Origin: Turnera subulata | Taxonomy: Eukaryota > Streptophyta > Magnoliopsida > Malpighiales > Passifloraceae | Assembly: GCA_028386065.3 (NCBI GenBank) | Contig: JAKUCV010003270.1 | Coordinates: forward strand, 69,927-133,926 | Direction of reading: 5' to 3' | Length of the DNA stretch: 64,000 bases | In this document: positions 11,630 through 23,902 of the stretch, in pieces | How the letters are laid out: each line of letters begins with the position of its first letter | Position numbering within the stretch: the first letter of the stretch is position 1 | Position numbers and translations under genes: made by a program | The notes under the pieces: model-generated | The model's database searches: none | The model's input: only the letters and a program-made list of their open reading frames with translations | Told to the model about the DNA's origin: nothing

Positions 11630-12735
11630 GGGCCTCCAGGATCAAAAGCTACAAATTTCCCTTTACTCCTACTGTTGTTCTTGAACCACAATTGGACACA
11701 AAGATCATCTTTGTCTTCTCGCTTTACATGGACATTGAATGGTGCTATAAGTGCTGTACAATTTTCCATTGACTCACCAAACTCCATTCCTCTCTTCATC
11801 TTCTTTGTCCCTAATCTTTTGCAGTTGCTGAGCACAAACGTTGTAATCATACATTTTTTCTTTCTGAACTTCACCCATTGACCCAAGCTCCATCTTTGTT
11901 TTCTACCATTCTTTCTTCCTGTTGCCAACTTGTCCTTCATGTGCAAAATCTTTCTCAGCTTTCTCATAACTGAAGTGATCTTCAATTTCCTTAAATTCCA
12001 CCAAGCACACCATATCTTAGCTGAAAATTTCACCTTGCCAGGTTCCTTATGGACAAAACTAAGATACGTGTTCTCCTTGCCTATATAATGCCCTTTGTGC
12101 AAGTCACCACCATTCAACAAAAGATCACTATCATCTCCTGGTTCTTGGCAAAAAACTCCCTCCAAAGAATCATCACAGAAGTTTATTATTTGTTTTGGTG
12201 TTTCAACAATTACTTCTTTGACTTTCAATGGAGTTTCATCACCTACTGTAACCTTAATTCCCTCTAACAGGCTACTGTCACCGCTTGGTAAACACTTCTT
12301 CACCTCAGAGATATGAGAATCACCATTAAAATATGGCAACCCTAAATTCTCCAATTCCATCGCACTAGATACTGTATGAGGAGAATGTAAAGGCGAAGCA
12401 GTGAAAGAGTTACCAACCGGAATGGCGGAAGTCTCTGGTGCAGAGAAGGACGGAACCAACTGCGGAGCAGTGAAAGAATGGACTACCGAAACAAAGGGAG
12501 TCCCAGGAGCTGAGAAGGTTGGAACGAACGACGGATTCTGAACTGGCATCGTCGCTAGTGGAGGAGAAGATTGTAGAATCGAACCAGGTAGAGTCATTGA
12601 GACATTCTGTCGAGCAGTTGGTGAAGGATAAGAATAACTAGAAATTGATGGAGGCAAAATAGGTAGCGATGCCTCTGGGATTGATTCAGACGGCAAAGAA
12701 TGAACCCCCGCCTGTGAACAAGGTGGAATTTGCAT
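11599..12735 (-). CDS. Proline/serine-rich ORF inside the LTR element
   Basis: About 378 aa from ATG 12735. The first 125 residues are rich in Pro, Ser and Ala with imperfect repeats (SFTAPQLVPSFSAPET and SFTASPLHSP). A basic middle part (RKLRKILHMKDKLATGRKNG) follows, ending in FDPGGPWQRIELQVS. There is no zinc knuckle or protease motif. The position after the 5' LTR is where gag would lie, but I do not recognise gag. Another overlapping frame begins with ATG 12998, so the true start is unclear. Confidence 0.4.
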   Translation of the reverse strand: MQIPPCSQAGVHSLPSESIPEASLPILPPSISSYSYPSPTARQNVSMTLPGSILQSSPPLATMPVQNPSFVPTFSAPGTPFVSVVHSFTAPQLVPSFSAPETSAIPVGNSFTASPLHSPHTVSSAMELENLGLPYFNGDSHISEVKKCLPSGDSSLLEGIKVTVGDETPLKVKEVIVETPKQIINFCDDSLEGVFCQEPGDDSDLLLNGGDLHKGHYIGKENTYLSFVHKEPGKVKFSAKIWCAWWNLRKLKITSVMRKLRKILHMKDKLATGRKNGRKQRWSLGQWVKFRKKKCMITTFVLSNCKRLGTKKMKRGMEFGESMENCTALIAPFNVHVKREDKDDLCVQLWFKNNSRSKGKFVAFDPGGPWQRIELQVS

Positions 12736-13664
12736 CGCCAAAAACTGATCGGACTACAACGAAAGAGAACCATACTGCACGGGGAACTGATGCGAAATCG
12801 TCGGAGGAGAGGCGAACCAAGAAGTTGAAGGTTGAACTGGTGGCGTTGAATAGGACCATATCGACCCACAAGGTTGGTGCTGGAACCGCTGCTCCACCCC
12901 CCACGGCGGAGAGTGGAAGGCCTGTGCACGAACGGCGGAACCATCGACGGCGACGAACTCGAAAGAGGAGGCGGCCACCACTCGCGTCCTTGCTCCATGG
13001 GTATTGATGGTGACGGGAAACCCCAGACGGCACCAATTGTTACGATCGATTCGTAACAAGAACAAGAAAATCAAGAAAAGAAAGGAAAAGAAAGAAATCT
13101 TGAGCTAGAAAATGCCCAAGCCGAAAGATACAATTCCACATATGATCAATGCCAATTACAAGAGTTGTGGATAAAGTATTTATACTCTATACTAACACAG
13201 AAAGACAAGTCGTTTACTTACAAAGTATGATACGAGTGCTACGGCATCGTATCACAAGCCTAAAAATCATAATGAAATTTTTCTATTTTGCACAAGTAGT
13301 TATATCTTTTAAGCAAATAGTCATATAATTAGATTTTCTCATATATTAAATAAAATTATAAATTATAGAATCATAATATAATAATATTTTAAAACGTTTA
13401 TAGAAATATTTAGTGATAATTTTATTAACTTAAACTTTAAATATTAAATAAGTCTTATATTAAATTACTAAAATATCTATACTCCAAATATAATCGAATC
13501 ATAAACAGGTACCTATCAGGTTGGCAGGTCAGCCCGCGACCTGACCTGATAATTTTCGTGTCCTGTCGGGTCGACCCATTTAACTGAACGGGTTGAAAAT
13601 CTCTAACTTATACCTGCTAATTTCGTGTCAGGTTGTCGTGTCAATCGCCAGGTCTACCCATAGG

Positions 13665-14718
13665 ATGTGGAACTGTGGAAGTGAAGGCTCTTATGAAGAT
13701 CCTCAAGTCCTTCCTAGGTCTGAAACTTACGGGAATGGCTTATAAGATGTAAAGGCCCCTACGGATGCTCTATAACTCCAAATGCTCTGGTTTTGCTACT
13801 ATCATTGTGCATTCCATAACGGACACCATCTTCTTGCACACCAAAAAGGCCTGACCTTAACTTCCTTGGGAGTTGGGACACATAATGCAACACAAAATTG
13901 ACGCATAACAGGAGAGCCAATCTGCAATTACTCGCACAAACCACACACTGTCATGGCATAGCTCAAGCCTGACTTACTACCCATGTCACTCAATTTAGCA
14001 TCATGGAGAGTGAAGTTAGCAACCGCCTGGGCATGTTGTCTCCCTCCCCTTCAGTATGATACTTGACTGTAACCACAGGCATTGTAATTATCCATAATCA
14101 TAAATTTCTTTTAACAAAAAATCTGGCCATGAGAGGAAAAAGAAAGAGCCCTTGAAGTCCTGCCGTTTTAGTACTAGGATTGCTTGGCTCAGATGAGCGT
14201 CGCTGTAAGCATCTTCCCATTACATTTTGTAAGACCCCAACCGCAACATCCATGGTGGCAAGCAACGCAAGCATTCCACAGATGAAGATTTAAGAAATGC
14301 TAATACATCTACCGAACACCCAAGATAACACGCACCAAAGCAACAAGAGCATACCCTCATCCACCGCAAACACTTAATATGAAGAATAAAAAGACAACAC
14401 ATACCAATCTTCAGCATTCGTGCGCCACATACCTCCACATATTAGCTTCGTAAGGCTCTCATACAACAGAGAAATGTCAAAATAAAGATGATCAAGCTAT
14501 GTCCAAACTAAGCAGCCAACTCCCTCAAGTAACCATAATCACTCTCAGCCCTAGATAGTAGGTCGTACATGATATGTATACATCCATATAAATGGCAAGC
14601 AGCATACATGATATAAATACGCAGGTAATAAAGAGAAAACATAAAGGCTTTCTAGTGGTTTAAAACTCAAAAGAAACCTGCAAAGGCAGGCACAGATGCA
14701 TAAGACTAACTGCCGATG
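13665..14718. other. Spacer and probable UBP1 3' UTR
   Basis: No gene is supported. The part next to 14718 is likely the 3' UTR of the minus-strand UBP1 gene. The remainder is unremarkable sequence. Confidence 0.5.
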
Positions 14719-17700
14719 TTACTGGTAGTACATGAGTTGCTGTGCAGCAGCAACATTCTGGAACCCACCATCATATATTGCTTGGCTAGCTCCAGCAGCG
14801 CCCATTCCCATTGCTGCTTGTTTTAGGGGATGCTGCCCCTGTGGATGCATCAACGCATGGACACCACCCATCTTACTCATTGCTAGCTGTCGCTCATAAG
14901 CTAAGAGATCATTTGCTGTGAGGCCTGGCAGAGGAGCAGCTGCAGGAGGGGGGAGTGGGTTTGAACTAGTTCCTGGTGGAGTGGGCTTGCTACCCCAAGA
15001 ACACTACAGACGAGAAAGAAATTCAGAGGGCTTCTGAAGAAAAAGTACAAGGTTCATCTCCTTTTTTTTTCTTTAAACAAGCTATGTTTTAAAACTTTTC
15101 AAATAAAGAAAGAGTTTGTACTGGGCAATGCTGAAAAGCAGAGTAAGAGTACTGAACGTACCTTTATTTGCTTTCCACAAAGAACTGATTGTGTGTTTCC
15201 CATCTGAATAGCTAGGGCTGCCTCAGCATGAGTACTGTACCTCACAAAACCGAATCCTTTATCTCGTTGTACACGGACCTCCTCAATCACCCCAGCACCA
15301 AGAGAATGGAAATGGCGGTGTAGATCAAGTTGGGTGACCTGGCATTAGACAAGCATAGCTGCATCTTAGACTGAGTTACTGCCAGCTTCCAGAAGCATGC
15401 AAGATTAAGGCAATGGGTTATCTTATGACAGTATAGTATGTTAGGAAAAAATTACACATGCATGAGAACTGATGCACATATAAATAGCAAACTTGTAGAG
15501 AGCAAATAAATTTCTTGCCTCTGGAGCAAGGTTGCCAACATAAACAGTAGTATATTGAGGGTTGTTTTCAGGTGCCTCACTATTTGTTGTCTCCTTGCCA
15601 TCTTCTGCACAAGCAATATGAAATAAATGTCACTTCCACACCTGAGTTCTCCAAGGGTTAAGATTAGCACTAAACAAACATGGAAAGTGAACAACTCCAA
15701 TCTATTTATTCTCTGACAAGAAGGATAAGGCATATTCACTCATCAGATTCTCATAAATAATTCTGATCCACTTCCAACGTATGGAAAAAGGCCATTATAG
15801 CAATTGTTATTACTACTAATTCATACACCCAACTGACCTGATGTACCATTTGTTAGTTCCACCACACTTTTGGCATCAGAGCTTTGCTTATCTTCATTAT
15901 TACCAGCACCTTTAGTGGCCCAGTTGCAACGTATTTGTCTACTTCCAAGCCACTTCCCTGAAAATGGACCAAGTTTAAAAATGCTCACATAAGCAAGTGG
16001 TAGAGAGCATTTCTGCAGGCTTACATAAACACTCTGGCATCACCTAAGAAATACATCTCAGGCTGCAAAATAATCACACCCTTTGAATTCCTACTAGAGG
16101 GGCTGATGCAGGGTGCAACGGTAAAGGTATTGAACTTGCAACCACAGCATGCTAGTCCATAGTATTACGCTGAAAAAAACAGAACTAACAGAAATAGGCC
16201 CAGTTTCTTGTTACGCTAAGAATTAAGTGATGACCTCCACACGAGTCAATGCACAAACTAGTGAAAAAATTTGGCACGGCCTCTGTCATAATGCTACATT
16301 GGCCAGGGTCCAGGCAAGTATCACCTTCAGTCACATCGTCACTTTCTGCTCAAACCCTTTCTGATGTTTGTCACGACAATTTCCTCTCATTTTCATTCAG
16401 AACCAATAATCCTAAAACTAAGCACTTCAAGAAAGTTCCATCTCCCGTACCTGTTAAGTCATTTATTGCACTCTGAGCATCCTGGATAAGAAAAGGTAAA
16501 GGTCAGAATCTTTATGCAAAAAAATTAAGAATACATAAAAATGCAACAGATGGAGACAGGTACCTGCTGATTCCGGAAAGAAACAAATCCAAAACCTCTT
16601 GATCGCCCAGTCTTCTGATCCCACATAACTCGTGCATCTCTGCAATCAGCACAAGGTTTATATATGGCACTTTGCATTATACAATGAAAACTAATGCAAA
16701 AATACTCAAGTATATTGCCATCAGGCAGGAATGTGCAGAAAAGAATGTAAGTAACTTACGAACAACTAGGATAAGTAGAAAAGCATGCATATAGTGTTGC
16801 ATCGGTGACCTCAGGACTGAGATCTCCGACAAAAATGTTGAAGTGACCTGCACAATGAAATGATACTCATGCTTAGGTATTGCAACAAATCAAACACAAG
16901 ACCGCTGCATAGAAACATGAACTAACCAGATGTGTCTTCCCTCTGGCCACTGGCATAGGCCCAATTAACTTTGATAGGCTGACCAAATCTGCAAAAAAAA
17001 AAACACGGCAATAAGATGCAAATGGCAATTTGATGCCAGCATGAAAAGACAATTAAAAGTAGAATATAGTGGAGTATCATAAGAAAGCTACTCACAAATG
17101 CCTTCCATTAAGAGTTAAAATGGCAAGAGCAGCTGATCTGCGATCAAAGTAATGAATAAATCCGTAGGATGACTGCACATGAACAATAGAGATGTCAAAA
17201 ATGTAGTATCTCTACAGAAGTGGGAGTAAACCAACGGCAAATTAGATAGAAATAGAAGAATTCAAAACATAAGAATTTCCAGACAGCAAAAGACCAGTCA
17301 AAATATCAATAAGACTATGCAAGCTATACCTTTTCCTTTCTAATAAGCTTGCAGCCTTCAACAGGACCAGTACTAGCAAAAACCTCTTGGAGAAGAGGCT
17401 CAGTTACCTGTGTATGGATATTGCCCACATACCTGCAATTTTTTTCCAAAAATTGGAAAACTATAACGTTGAAGAAGAAGAGAAGACAAAAAGAAAGAAA
17501 TAAAATAATGATCACGTAAACAAATTCGCTCAACCATCAAATAGTAGTATTGGACAATCATCCATCAATTTGGACACTGGAAATATTGAGACTACTGGAA
17601 AAAGTCTATTCATCATAGCCAAGTATTGAGACTAGAAATATCACAGGTTTTAAAAGCCCAGAGAAACAAAGACTATCACTTAATGAGAAAGAAAATATAA

Positions 17701-18911
17701 GAAACTGTAGAAGGTACATGCAACTTTGCGACCGGGAATATGATAAAAAGGAAAAATGTCTAGACAAACACTCACACACTGCGGCAAGTACTTGGATCAA
17801 AACCAGGAGGCAGATTTCCACTGGGAATTGGCTCAATCTGCAAAAAGAAAGAGTAAAAACGAAAAAGAAAATAAAAGAAAGAAAATTAAGTTAAAAAAAA
17901 AAAGAAGAAAGAGCCTCCTTAAGCTACACAGGAACTAAGAAGTTTTGAAGGTATTAAGGGGAACACACCTAAGGAGAAGATAGACAAAATGGTAAAGAAT
18001 ACAGAGACAAGATAGCCAGCAGGAAAAAGATTTGCTATTTCAACACATAGATACGCAACACTGAGCAGACCTCAACATTTCTTCTTCTTTTTTATCTCAA
18101 TAGCATGGTCAGGTTCAGTTTAGAATTTTACTCGCAGCTAACAACTAGGGTAGGCTATGCAAAGATCGAACACACACAGTCTGCACGCCGCATTCTTAAC
18201 ACCACTCCCATTTGGTAACTAAGCACAAATGACAAGCAAAAGTCAATATACTAAGCACAACTCAAAGGTCCATCTCACCTGAAGCCACTATATGCACGTA
18301 AGCACAATGGCAAGCAAGCAAGCACAGAGATAAAACCAGAGCTTAAGAAAAGAACTAAAAGTACACTAAGACAAAGAAGCTAGCAAGGCATAAGAACCAA
18401 AATTTGAAATAATCAGACACTCCACAAAGATTCATTGAAGAATCTTACTTTCAAATACTACCCAAAATTTTTAAAAAAAAAATTAAAAAAATCCTCAAAA
18501 AAGAAGAGGAAAGTTTCTAATTTTACAGTGGTAGTGTTAAATTTAGAGCCTTGATATTTTCGACACCGACAACAAGACCATCTACAACCCACTTAAAAAC
18601 GCAGAGAGCTCAAAATCACTGAGCTCCAAAAACCCTAACCCTAGCTCCAACAATCCGATATTCCAATCGGAGACACTGACCCACAATCACAAATCGAGCA
18701 AATCGAAGCTGGAGCGACACTCTCACGAAACACACAGACCCATCGCAATCGGTGATCGAGACTCGATAAAGATCAAAACTTGGTAGAGGGGAGAGAGAGA
18801 AAGGACCTGTGGGGGAGCGAGAAGACCAGGGTGGTAGAGAGACTGTTGTTGGAGGAGCGCTTGCTGCATCAGAGCTTGTTGTTGTTGCTGTTTAATTCTC
18901 TGGTGTTGCAT
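14719..18911 (-). CDS. UBP1: UBP1-type oligouridylate-binding protein, three RRMs, 12 exons
   Basis: Nuclear/cytoplasmic RNA-binding protein that binds U-rich sequences in introns and 3' UTRs. UBP1 proteins promote splicing, stabilise mRNA and join stress granules (family knowledge). Exons in transcription order: 18807-18911, 17776-17837, 17330-17432, 17096-17172, 16927-16988, 16760-16847, 16564-16639, 16451-16481, 15838-15957, 15519-15604, 15162-15338, 14719-15003. They join in phase to 423 aa. After a Gln-rich start ([12 protein letters not shown]) come RRM1 (about 56-130, SSYGFIHY), RRM2 (138-213, RGFGFVSF) and RRM3 (260-330, KGFGFVRY), then a tail ending AQQLMYYQ. Intron 10 uses a GC donor (CCAGAG|GCAAG). 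A telo-box-like ACCCTAACCCTA lies in the long first intron near 18634. Start ATG 18911 matches relatives. Confidence 0.95.
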
Positions 18912-20931
18912 TTTCTCGGAAGAGAAAATCCGAGGGAGGGTGGGTGTCGCGTGTGTGTTTTGTTTCAACAAGAAAAAAAAAAAAAAGACGAAAAAAGAAT
19001 CAAATGTAGAGAGTTAAACAAAAGTTCGTGTCTTTTCCCTTCTTTCTTCTGTTGTCTAAAATTTTTTTTTTTCCTCTCTTTTTTTTCCTTTTTCTTTTTT
19101 TTTTTTGCGTTGAGGGGTTCGAAGTAAAAATGATACCTCAAAGAAATGAGAGAGAGTGGAGAGAGAGTGGAGAGAGAGAGACACAGACAGAGAGGGAAGC
19201 CTCTATGAGAGAAAACGAGTGGCTCAAGAGATAGTATTTATACTTTGGATTTTTTTAGCTTCTCTTGGAGACGATACAGTGACGGGCCAGTGTGGAATCA
19301 GGTGTCGAGACAGACAGTAAGGAGATGACACGTGTGATCATGAGAGATGTGGAGGCGGATGATTGGATTGTTATGTGGAATTGAGTGGCCAATCAAGTGC
19401 ACGGAGGTAGTGATGCCTTTTATTTTGGTCCAGGGTACCTGTTTCTACTTTTCTGTAGTGAGGTGAAGAAGAGGGTAAGAAAATGACGCAAGTGCCCAAT
19501 CAATCATGGTGTTCTTGTCTGTCCTTTTGTACAGAACAATACAAGATAATGACCACGGAAACAAATGTGTAATTTCCATGCTCAAATAAGTAAAATTTCA
19601 CTCGAGTTCATAAATTAAGGAAATAAACAAACCACTGCTTCTACTAGTTTACATCCTTACACTCCACATATCTGCCAAAAGGCACAACTAGGCTACAAGG
19701 TTGCTAATTGGTGTATCACAATCCCATTATCCTTTGAAAAATTTACGATTCATGAATTTATGAGCCAAGAGATTTCCTATGCATTGATGAGATTGTTCAA
19801 TTGACAGAATCTGTTTTTGGCTTTGCTATTGGTGAGGGAAGAAAGAAAAAAGTTACCACCAAAATGGAACTTAAAATGCAGCTCCAAGTTTTTGTCAGAC
19901 AATTTTGTTTTTTTTGCTTGTTGATCTTCGTAAGAAGAAAACATTATTTGTTAATCTGTTATAGTCATGTATTCTGCCTGTGTCTTTTGAAGGAAGTCAT
20001 TGGAGTTCTAACTATTAAGTATGTTTCAGAATATCCTAGAGAGAGTGATTGATTGGTCACAAGTAATTTATTATCAAGGCTCAGTCATTATTATTATTGG
20101 TAATGAATTTAATTTTTATAATTGACTTCATCAAGAATTGCCACGTAAGTATAATGAGTTGGTGTGTTTATCCACTTCCTAAATTTTATGCTTTAAATTA
20201 GGAATATATTTTTTTTAAAGAACAATATTTATGCAAACAACACTCAGATTCACTACAGATAAAACCTTGAAAGTCCGCATTATAAAATTTTCCTCATGTT
20301 ACACTCTAAAGAGAAAATAGGCTCGTTTGGTCTGGTTGGGCCAAGTCTGGGCCTACTTCACCAAATCTAAGATTTTGTTAAAGCCCAGCGTTGGCCAACA
20401 TTGGGCTTTATACTCTCGAAGCAAAGTTTATTGCTGAATCCAGCACTTCTAAGATTTTTCAATTTTTTTTTTTGAAGAACAAAAAGAAAAAAGGAAAAGA
20501 ATGTACATCAGGTACCCGATTGTACAAAAAAATTCTTGTACGTCAGGTTTTTTAAAAGAAAAGAATGCCACTAACATCCAAAACTGGAGACATTCATCTC
20601 CACAGCGATGGCAATATCAGGTTTTCCACAACACCTTAAAGTTGTAGTACTAAAAAAAAAAAGATAAAAATTTATCTATTATTGTTTTCTGTTTCTAGCG
20701 TTGTTATATGTGTTTCGTCTTTTTCATTTGAGGAATATAAACTTTGTTGTCCAAATCAATAAATTCATATTTCAGTTTAGTCACAGCCAATAGTTCCTTC
20801 AGTCATTTCAATCTGCACTAAGTTGTGGAGAAGTATTGCAAAACCTTTTGGAAACACATAAATCCAGCTGGTGCACACGGGGTTGGATAGCAACTATATA
20901 TAAATTTTGTTGTCCTTTTTAACCGAACCTC

Positions 20932-20950
20932 TATATATATATATATATAT
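20932..20950. repeat. (TA)n microsatellite
   Basis: About nine TA units in an AT-rich spacer. Confidence 0.8.
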
Positions 20951-21654
20951 AACACCCTCGTTCTTTTTGGAATGTTTTTCAGTTTAAGGATTTGTTTTCT
21001 TAATGACTCTTAATCTAAGAGCTTCTCCTTCACACTTCAGATATCGGGTGCCAATTTTGTCGGCCAAGTTCGTGAGTGATGGAAGACTAGAACAAGGTCA
21101 GAGGGGAAAGGTTTGACCGAAAACAAAAAAAGAAGAGAGAAAAAAAAGAGTAGGCATGGGTCTTTGCACGTTGCAGGTGTTCTTGCTTTTTTCAGATCAA
21201 CTTTAAATGCGCTGCAGCCTTATCTTCTTCAATCATGTATTCTTACGTTTTAAATTTAAAAAGAATGTCTATTATGTTTATATATCCAAGCAAAAAAAGA
21301 GAGGATCTATTTTGATTACCAACTGCATATATGTAGATGTAACCGGTTGTTTTGATCAGCTAACGCTAGTTATTGTTACAGCCTACATAAAATGTAGCAT
21401 TATTGCAGCTTAAATTTCTCATTTGAACAAAGACTATCTGAGATGGTGTGTGACGAAGGGGGTTTGATATGCAGCAACAGAAGTTTTAATTTAATAACTT
21501 GTGTTTTTCTTCCCACAGTAATATTATAAAATATTGACAATAATATTAAATTTGTAACTAAAAAAACTGTAAATTAAACCAGAAGCTTCGAGGAACAACA
21601 GAATGAATAATTGACAATCAAGGACCGGGATAAGATCCAAAATTGATTGACACT

Positions 21655-21704
21655 AGCTAGAACAATCTTGACTTATCAAAACAAAAAAGCTAGTACAATC
21701 TTGA
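21655..21704 (+). repeat. A-tailed micro-insertion with 17-bp target duplication
   Basis: Direct repeats of 17 nt (21655-21671 and 21688-21704) differ at one base. They flank a 16-nt insert, CTTATCAAAACAAAAA. It has the same design as the other scars: a few bases ending in C, then an A-rich tail. Confidence 0.65.
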
Positions 21705-21891
21705 ATCTTTCCAACATGTGTATTGGCTAGAACAAGGAAACAATCCCCAAAATTCTACATAATAACAAAACATAAGACTCCTAATTACATGTAATGTTAC
21801 TATGTTAGGATTCTAATAAAACCAAAGTGCATCCAGGTAGTATGGTACAATTAACAACGGTGGAATAATTAACCAGCTCCAATAATTAAGC

Positions 21892-23384
21892 CTACAACTT
21901 GAGCTCAAGATGTGATGCGTTGCTAATTATTATCTCCGCTTGAACACTGCGGGGAGCCTGTAATGGGTCGTTCATTTGATATGGTGCTCTTGCTGCAGCC
22001 CTGAAAACAAAATCGAGCAAAGAAACTTTAGTGCAAGCTTTTACTAAAAGAATAACAACCATTAAAAATGTGCTCAAAACGGCTAAAAGACGTACTCTTA
22101 CAACAAAAAGGTAAGATCTAGTACCACTTATGTGTCTATGTTATGTTTAATTACCTTTCTTTTCTCTTTGCAAAGAAACGATGAAGTGAAGCTCTTCTAG
22201 CCATGGGAACATCTGTAAGCAACAAAAAAGAGAGTATATTAATCACAATGTATTCCAATTTTGATTCTTTTAGACTTGTATTTAAAGCGAGAGGACAATA
22301 TGTACTTACTTGAGCTAGCCTTTGGTGGTCCTTGAACCAGTTTTTGTCCTTGATTTGGGTCAGGAGCACCAGAATTGATGGTGGCGTTAATCCTGTCAGT
22401 TGTGGGAGTAGCGGGAGACCCGTTTGAAGTATCAGAATTGCTCTTGCAGCCCAACAAGGCCATGATCTCTTTGGCTTTATCAGCAGGAAAATCATTGAAC
22501 ATTATCATCTTTCCACCGTAAAATATTGTCATCGGGGCGGTCTCAGGTTCCGTTGTGGAGGATTTCCTGATAGCAGAGATGAAAGAAAAGATTTTTAGCA
22601 CAAGATCGTTAATGAAGTGCTAAAATCGTGCATTAATAATATCTTTATATACAAGCCAGTGGTATAAATCTAATAACAATACGTGCATGAATAAACACTC
22701 AAGAGTTTCTCTTCCATACCCTCAAGAGCTACCATACTTAATAGAACAAATTAAAGACTAGCTATTTGTATCTAGGTGGGTTTAAAAGTAAATTTGCCGC
22801 TTCAAGGACGAATATTGTGCAAGGAATAGAGTATCTATATATTGTTTATGGCCGGCTGTCTAATAAGTTAAAGAAAAGCAAAAAGAATAAACAAATTAAA
22901 GGTTCACTTCTCAATTAGCTATACGCACCTTAAATCAGCCTTCATGTTGGTATCTTGGACAGGATCTGATGAAGGGCCAAAACCCACGAACTGAGGTAAG
23001 AAGTCCACAGATTTGATGCTTGGAGGAGGTGGTGTCTTCTGTTTTAAACCCTGATGATCATCCAAGCTTTCCATGTTGGGTAATAAATTCAAAGTTGTAG
23101 CTGGTGATGATCTCGCTGTTTCAGCACCTAAAACACAAGGCAAAACAACAGAACAAAGATAAGAACTCCTGTTGTTGTTCTATATGTAAAAAATCTGAAG
23201 AAGGGCAAAGAAGAGAAAATAAACGGTTACCTTTAACTTCAAGCTTCCCATTTAATCCAAGGCTGATATCACCCAAACTCCCTCTCTCCTTCAAATACTG
23301 GCTTAAAAGATTGCAGGTTTGAGCAAAGCTTGTCTTCTCCTGTGCCTTATAACCAGGCCTCTGATAATTAATCAAACTTGCCAT
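21892..23384 (-). CDS. JAZ: JAZ (TIFY) jasmonate-signalling repressor, five exons
   Basis: Represses MYC-type transcription factors until jasmonoyl-isoleucine promotes its COI1-dependent degradation. Exons 23231-23384, 22929-23127, 22310-22566, 22155-22212 and 21892-22000 join in phase to 258 aa. Features in order: an N-terminal [20 protein letters not shown] block (MYC-binding, JAZ1/10-like, about 20-39), TIFYGG (131-136) in the ZIM domain, and the Jas motif [20 protein letters not shown] (204-223) continued by AAARAPYQ. The protein ends LELKL (254-258), an LxLxL EAR-type motif. The Jas motif is split by an intron (22001-22154) just before the X5PY part, so intron retention would remove the end of the Jas motif. 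The degron reads VPMARR instead of the common LPIARR, so jasmonate sensitivity may differ. Confidence 0.94.
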
Positions 23385-23902
23385 ACTTCTTGTCTTGGCA
23401 GATTCTACAAAACCTCTTGAATACCCTTTTTAGAACTCAACCTTAACTAATTATCTCTGTTGTAGGAGTAGAAGTACTTGTCTTGAACGGGAAATGATGA
23501 GAGGAGGGGGTATATCTATTATCTGGAGATTGCTGGTGGGAGGCAGAACGGGAGGAATATAAGGGGGGTTAGGTACTCTGGCATGTTCTTTGAACCTGAT
23601 TAGCTATGAGTTGGCCCTTTATCTTTGAATTCCAATTTAATATCGGGCTTTATTTATTCGGCTAAGGGAGCACGTTTTAAAACACATGGGGGAAAAAATG
23701 AAAGGTGGAGGATGGGGGCTTGGTGGTGAATATGTCAAAGATATGGATGGACAAAGACTTGCCGTGTGGAGACTGTTTTTTATTTAATTGGCTTTGCATT
23801 TACGAAATTGGGCCACTGGTGAGATCTGAATCCTTTGTACTCGGTCTCATCTGAAAAAGGTTTTTTTCTTTTCTCCCACAACAACTAACAAAGCCGAGCA
23901 AC

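Larger units (their letters stand above)
10419..13254 (-). mobile_element. Non-autonomous chromovirus-derived LTR retrotransposon
   Basis: Two near-identical LTRs (10419-10636 and 13038-13254, about 217 bp, TG...CA) are flanked by a perfect 5-bp duplication CAAGC (10414-10418 and 13255-13259). Orientation is minus. On that strand a purine tract, GGGAGGGGAG, lies just before the 3' LTR (right of 10636). A primer-site-like TTGGTGCCGTCTGGGG follows the 5' LTR (left of 13038). A TATAAATA box lies in the LTR. The 2.4-kb interior lacks protease, reverse transcriptase and integrase core. It keeps a chromodomain-like tail, which ties it to Ty3/gypsy chromoviruses. It sits inside the hAT element, so it inserted later. 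Confidence 0.85.
10233..13656. mobile_element. Non-autonomous hAT-type element, split by a nested LTR element
   Basis: Terminal inverted repeats start TATACCTGGCAATT on the left and, read inward, TAGACCTGGCGATT on the right. A perfect 8-bp target duplication CCCATAGG flanks it (10225-10232 and 13657-13664), as expected for hAT elements. Subterminal regions are rich in GGGTCG/CGACCC words. Without the nested insertion and its duplicated 5 bp the element would be about 583 bp. It has no transposase, so it must depend on a trans-acting one. Confidence 0.85.
18912..21891. other. UBP1 5' region and spacer up to JAZ 3' end
   Basis: The first 350 bp form a GA/CT-rich 5' leader and promoter of UBP1 (GAGAGA runs at 19145-19200). 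The rest is AT-rich with a short (TA)n tract near 20932-20950 and one A-tailed micro-insertion (listed). I see no further gene. Confidence 0.5.

Noticed and set aside
12686..13074. Several overlapping frames on both strands near the 5' LTR of the nested element
   Set aside because: They are mutually overlapping, have no domain, and lie in GC-rich leader sequence of the element.
20501..20548. TGTACRTCAGGT repeat around an A run, like the micro-insertions
   Set aside because: The repeats are short and the insert does not end in the A run, so it does not meet the pattern.
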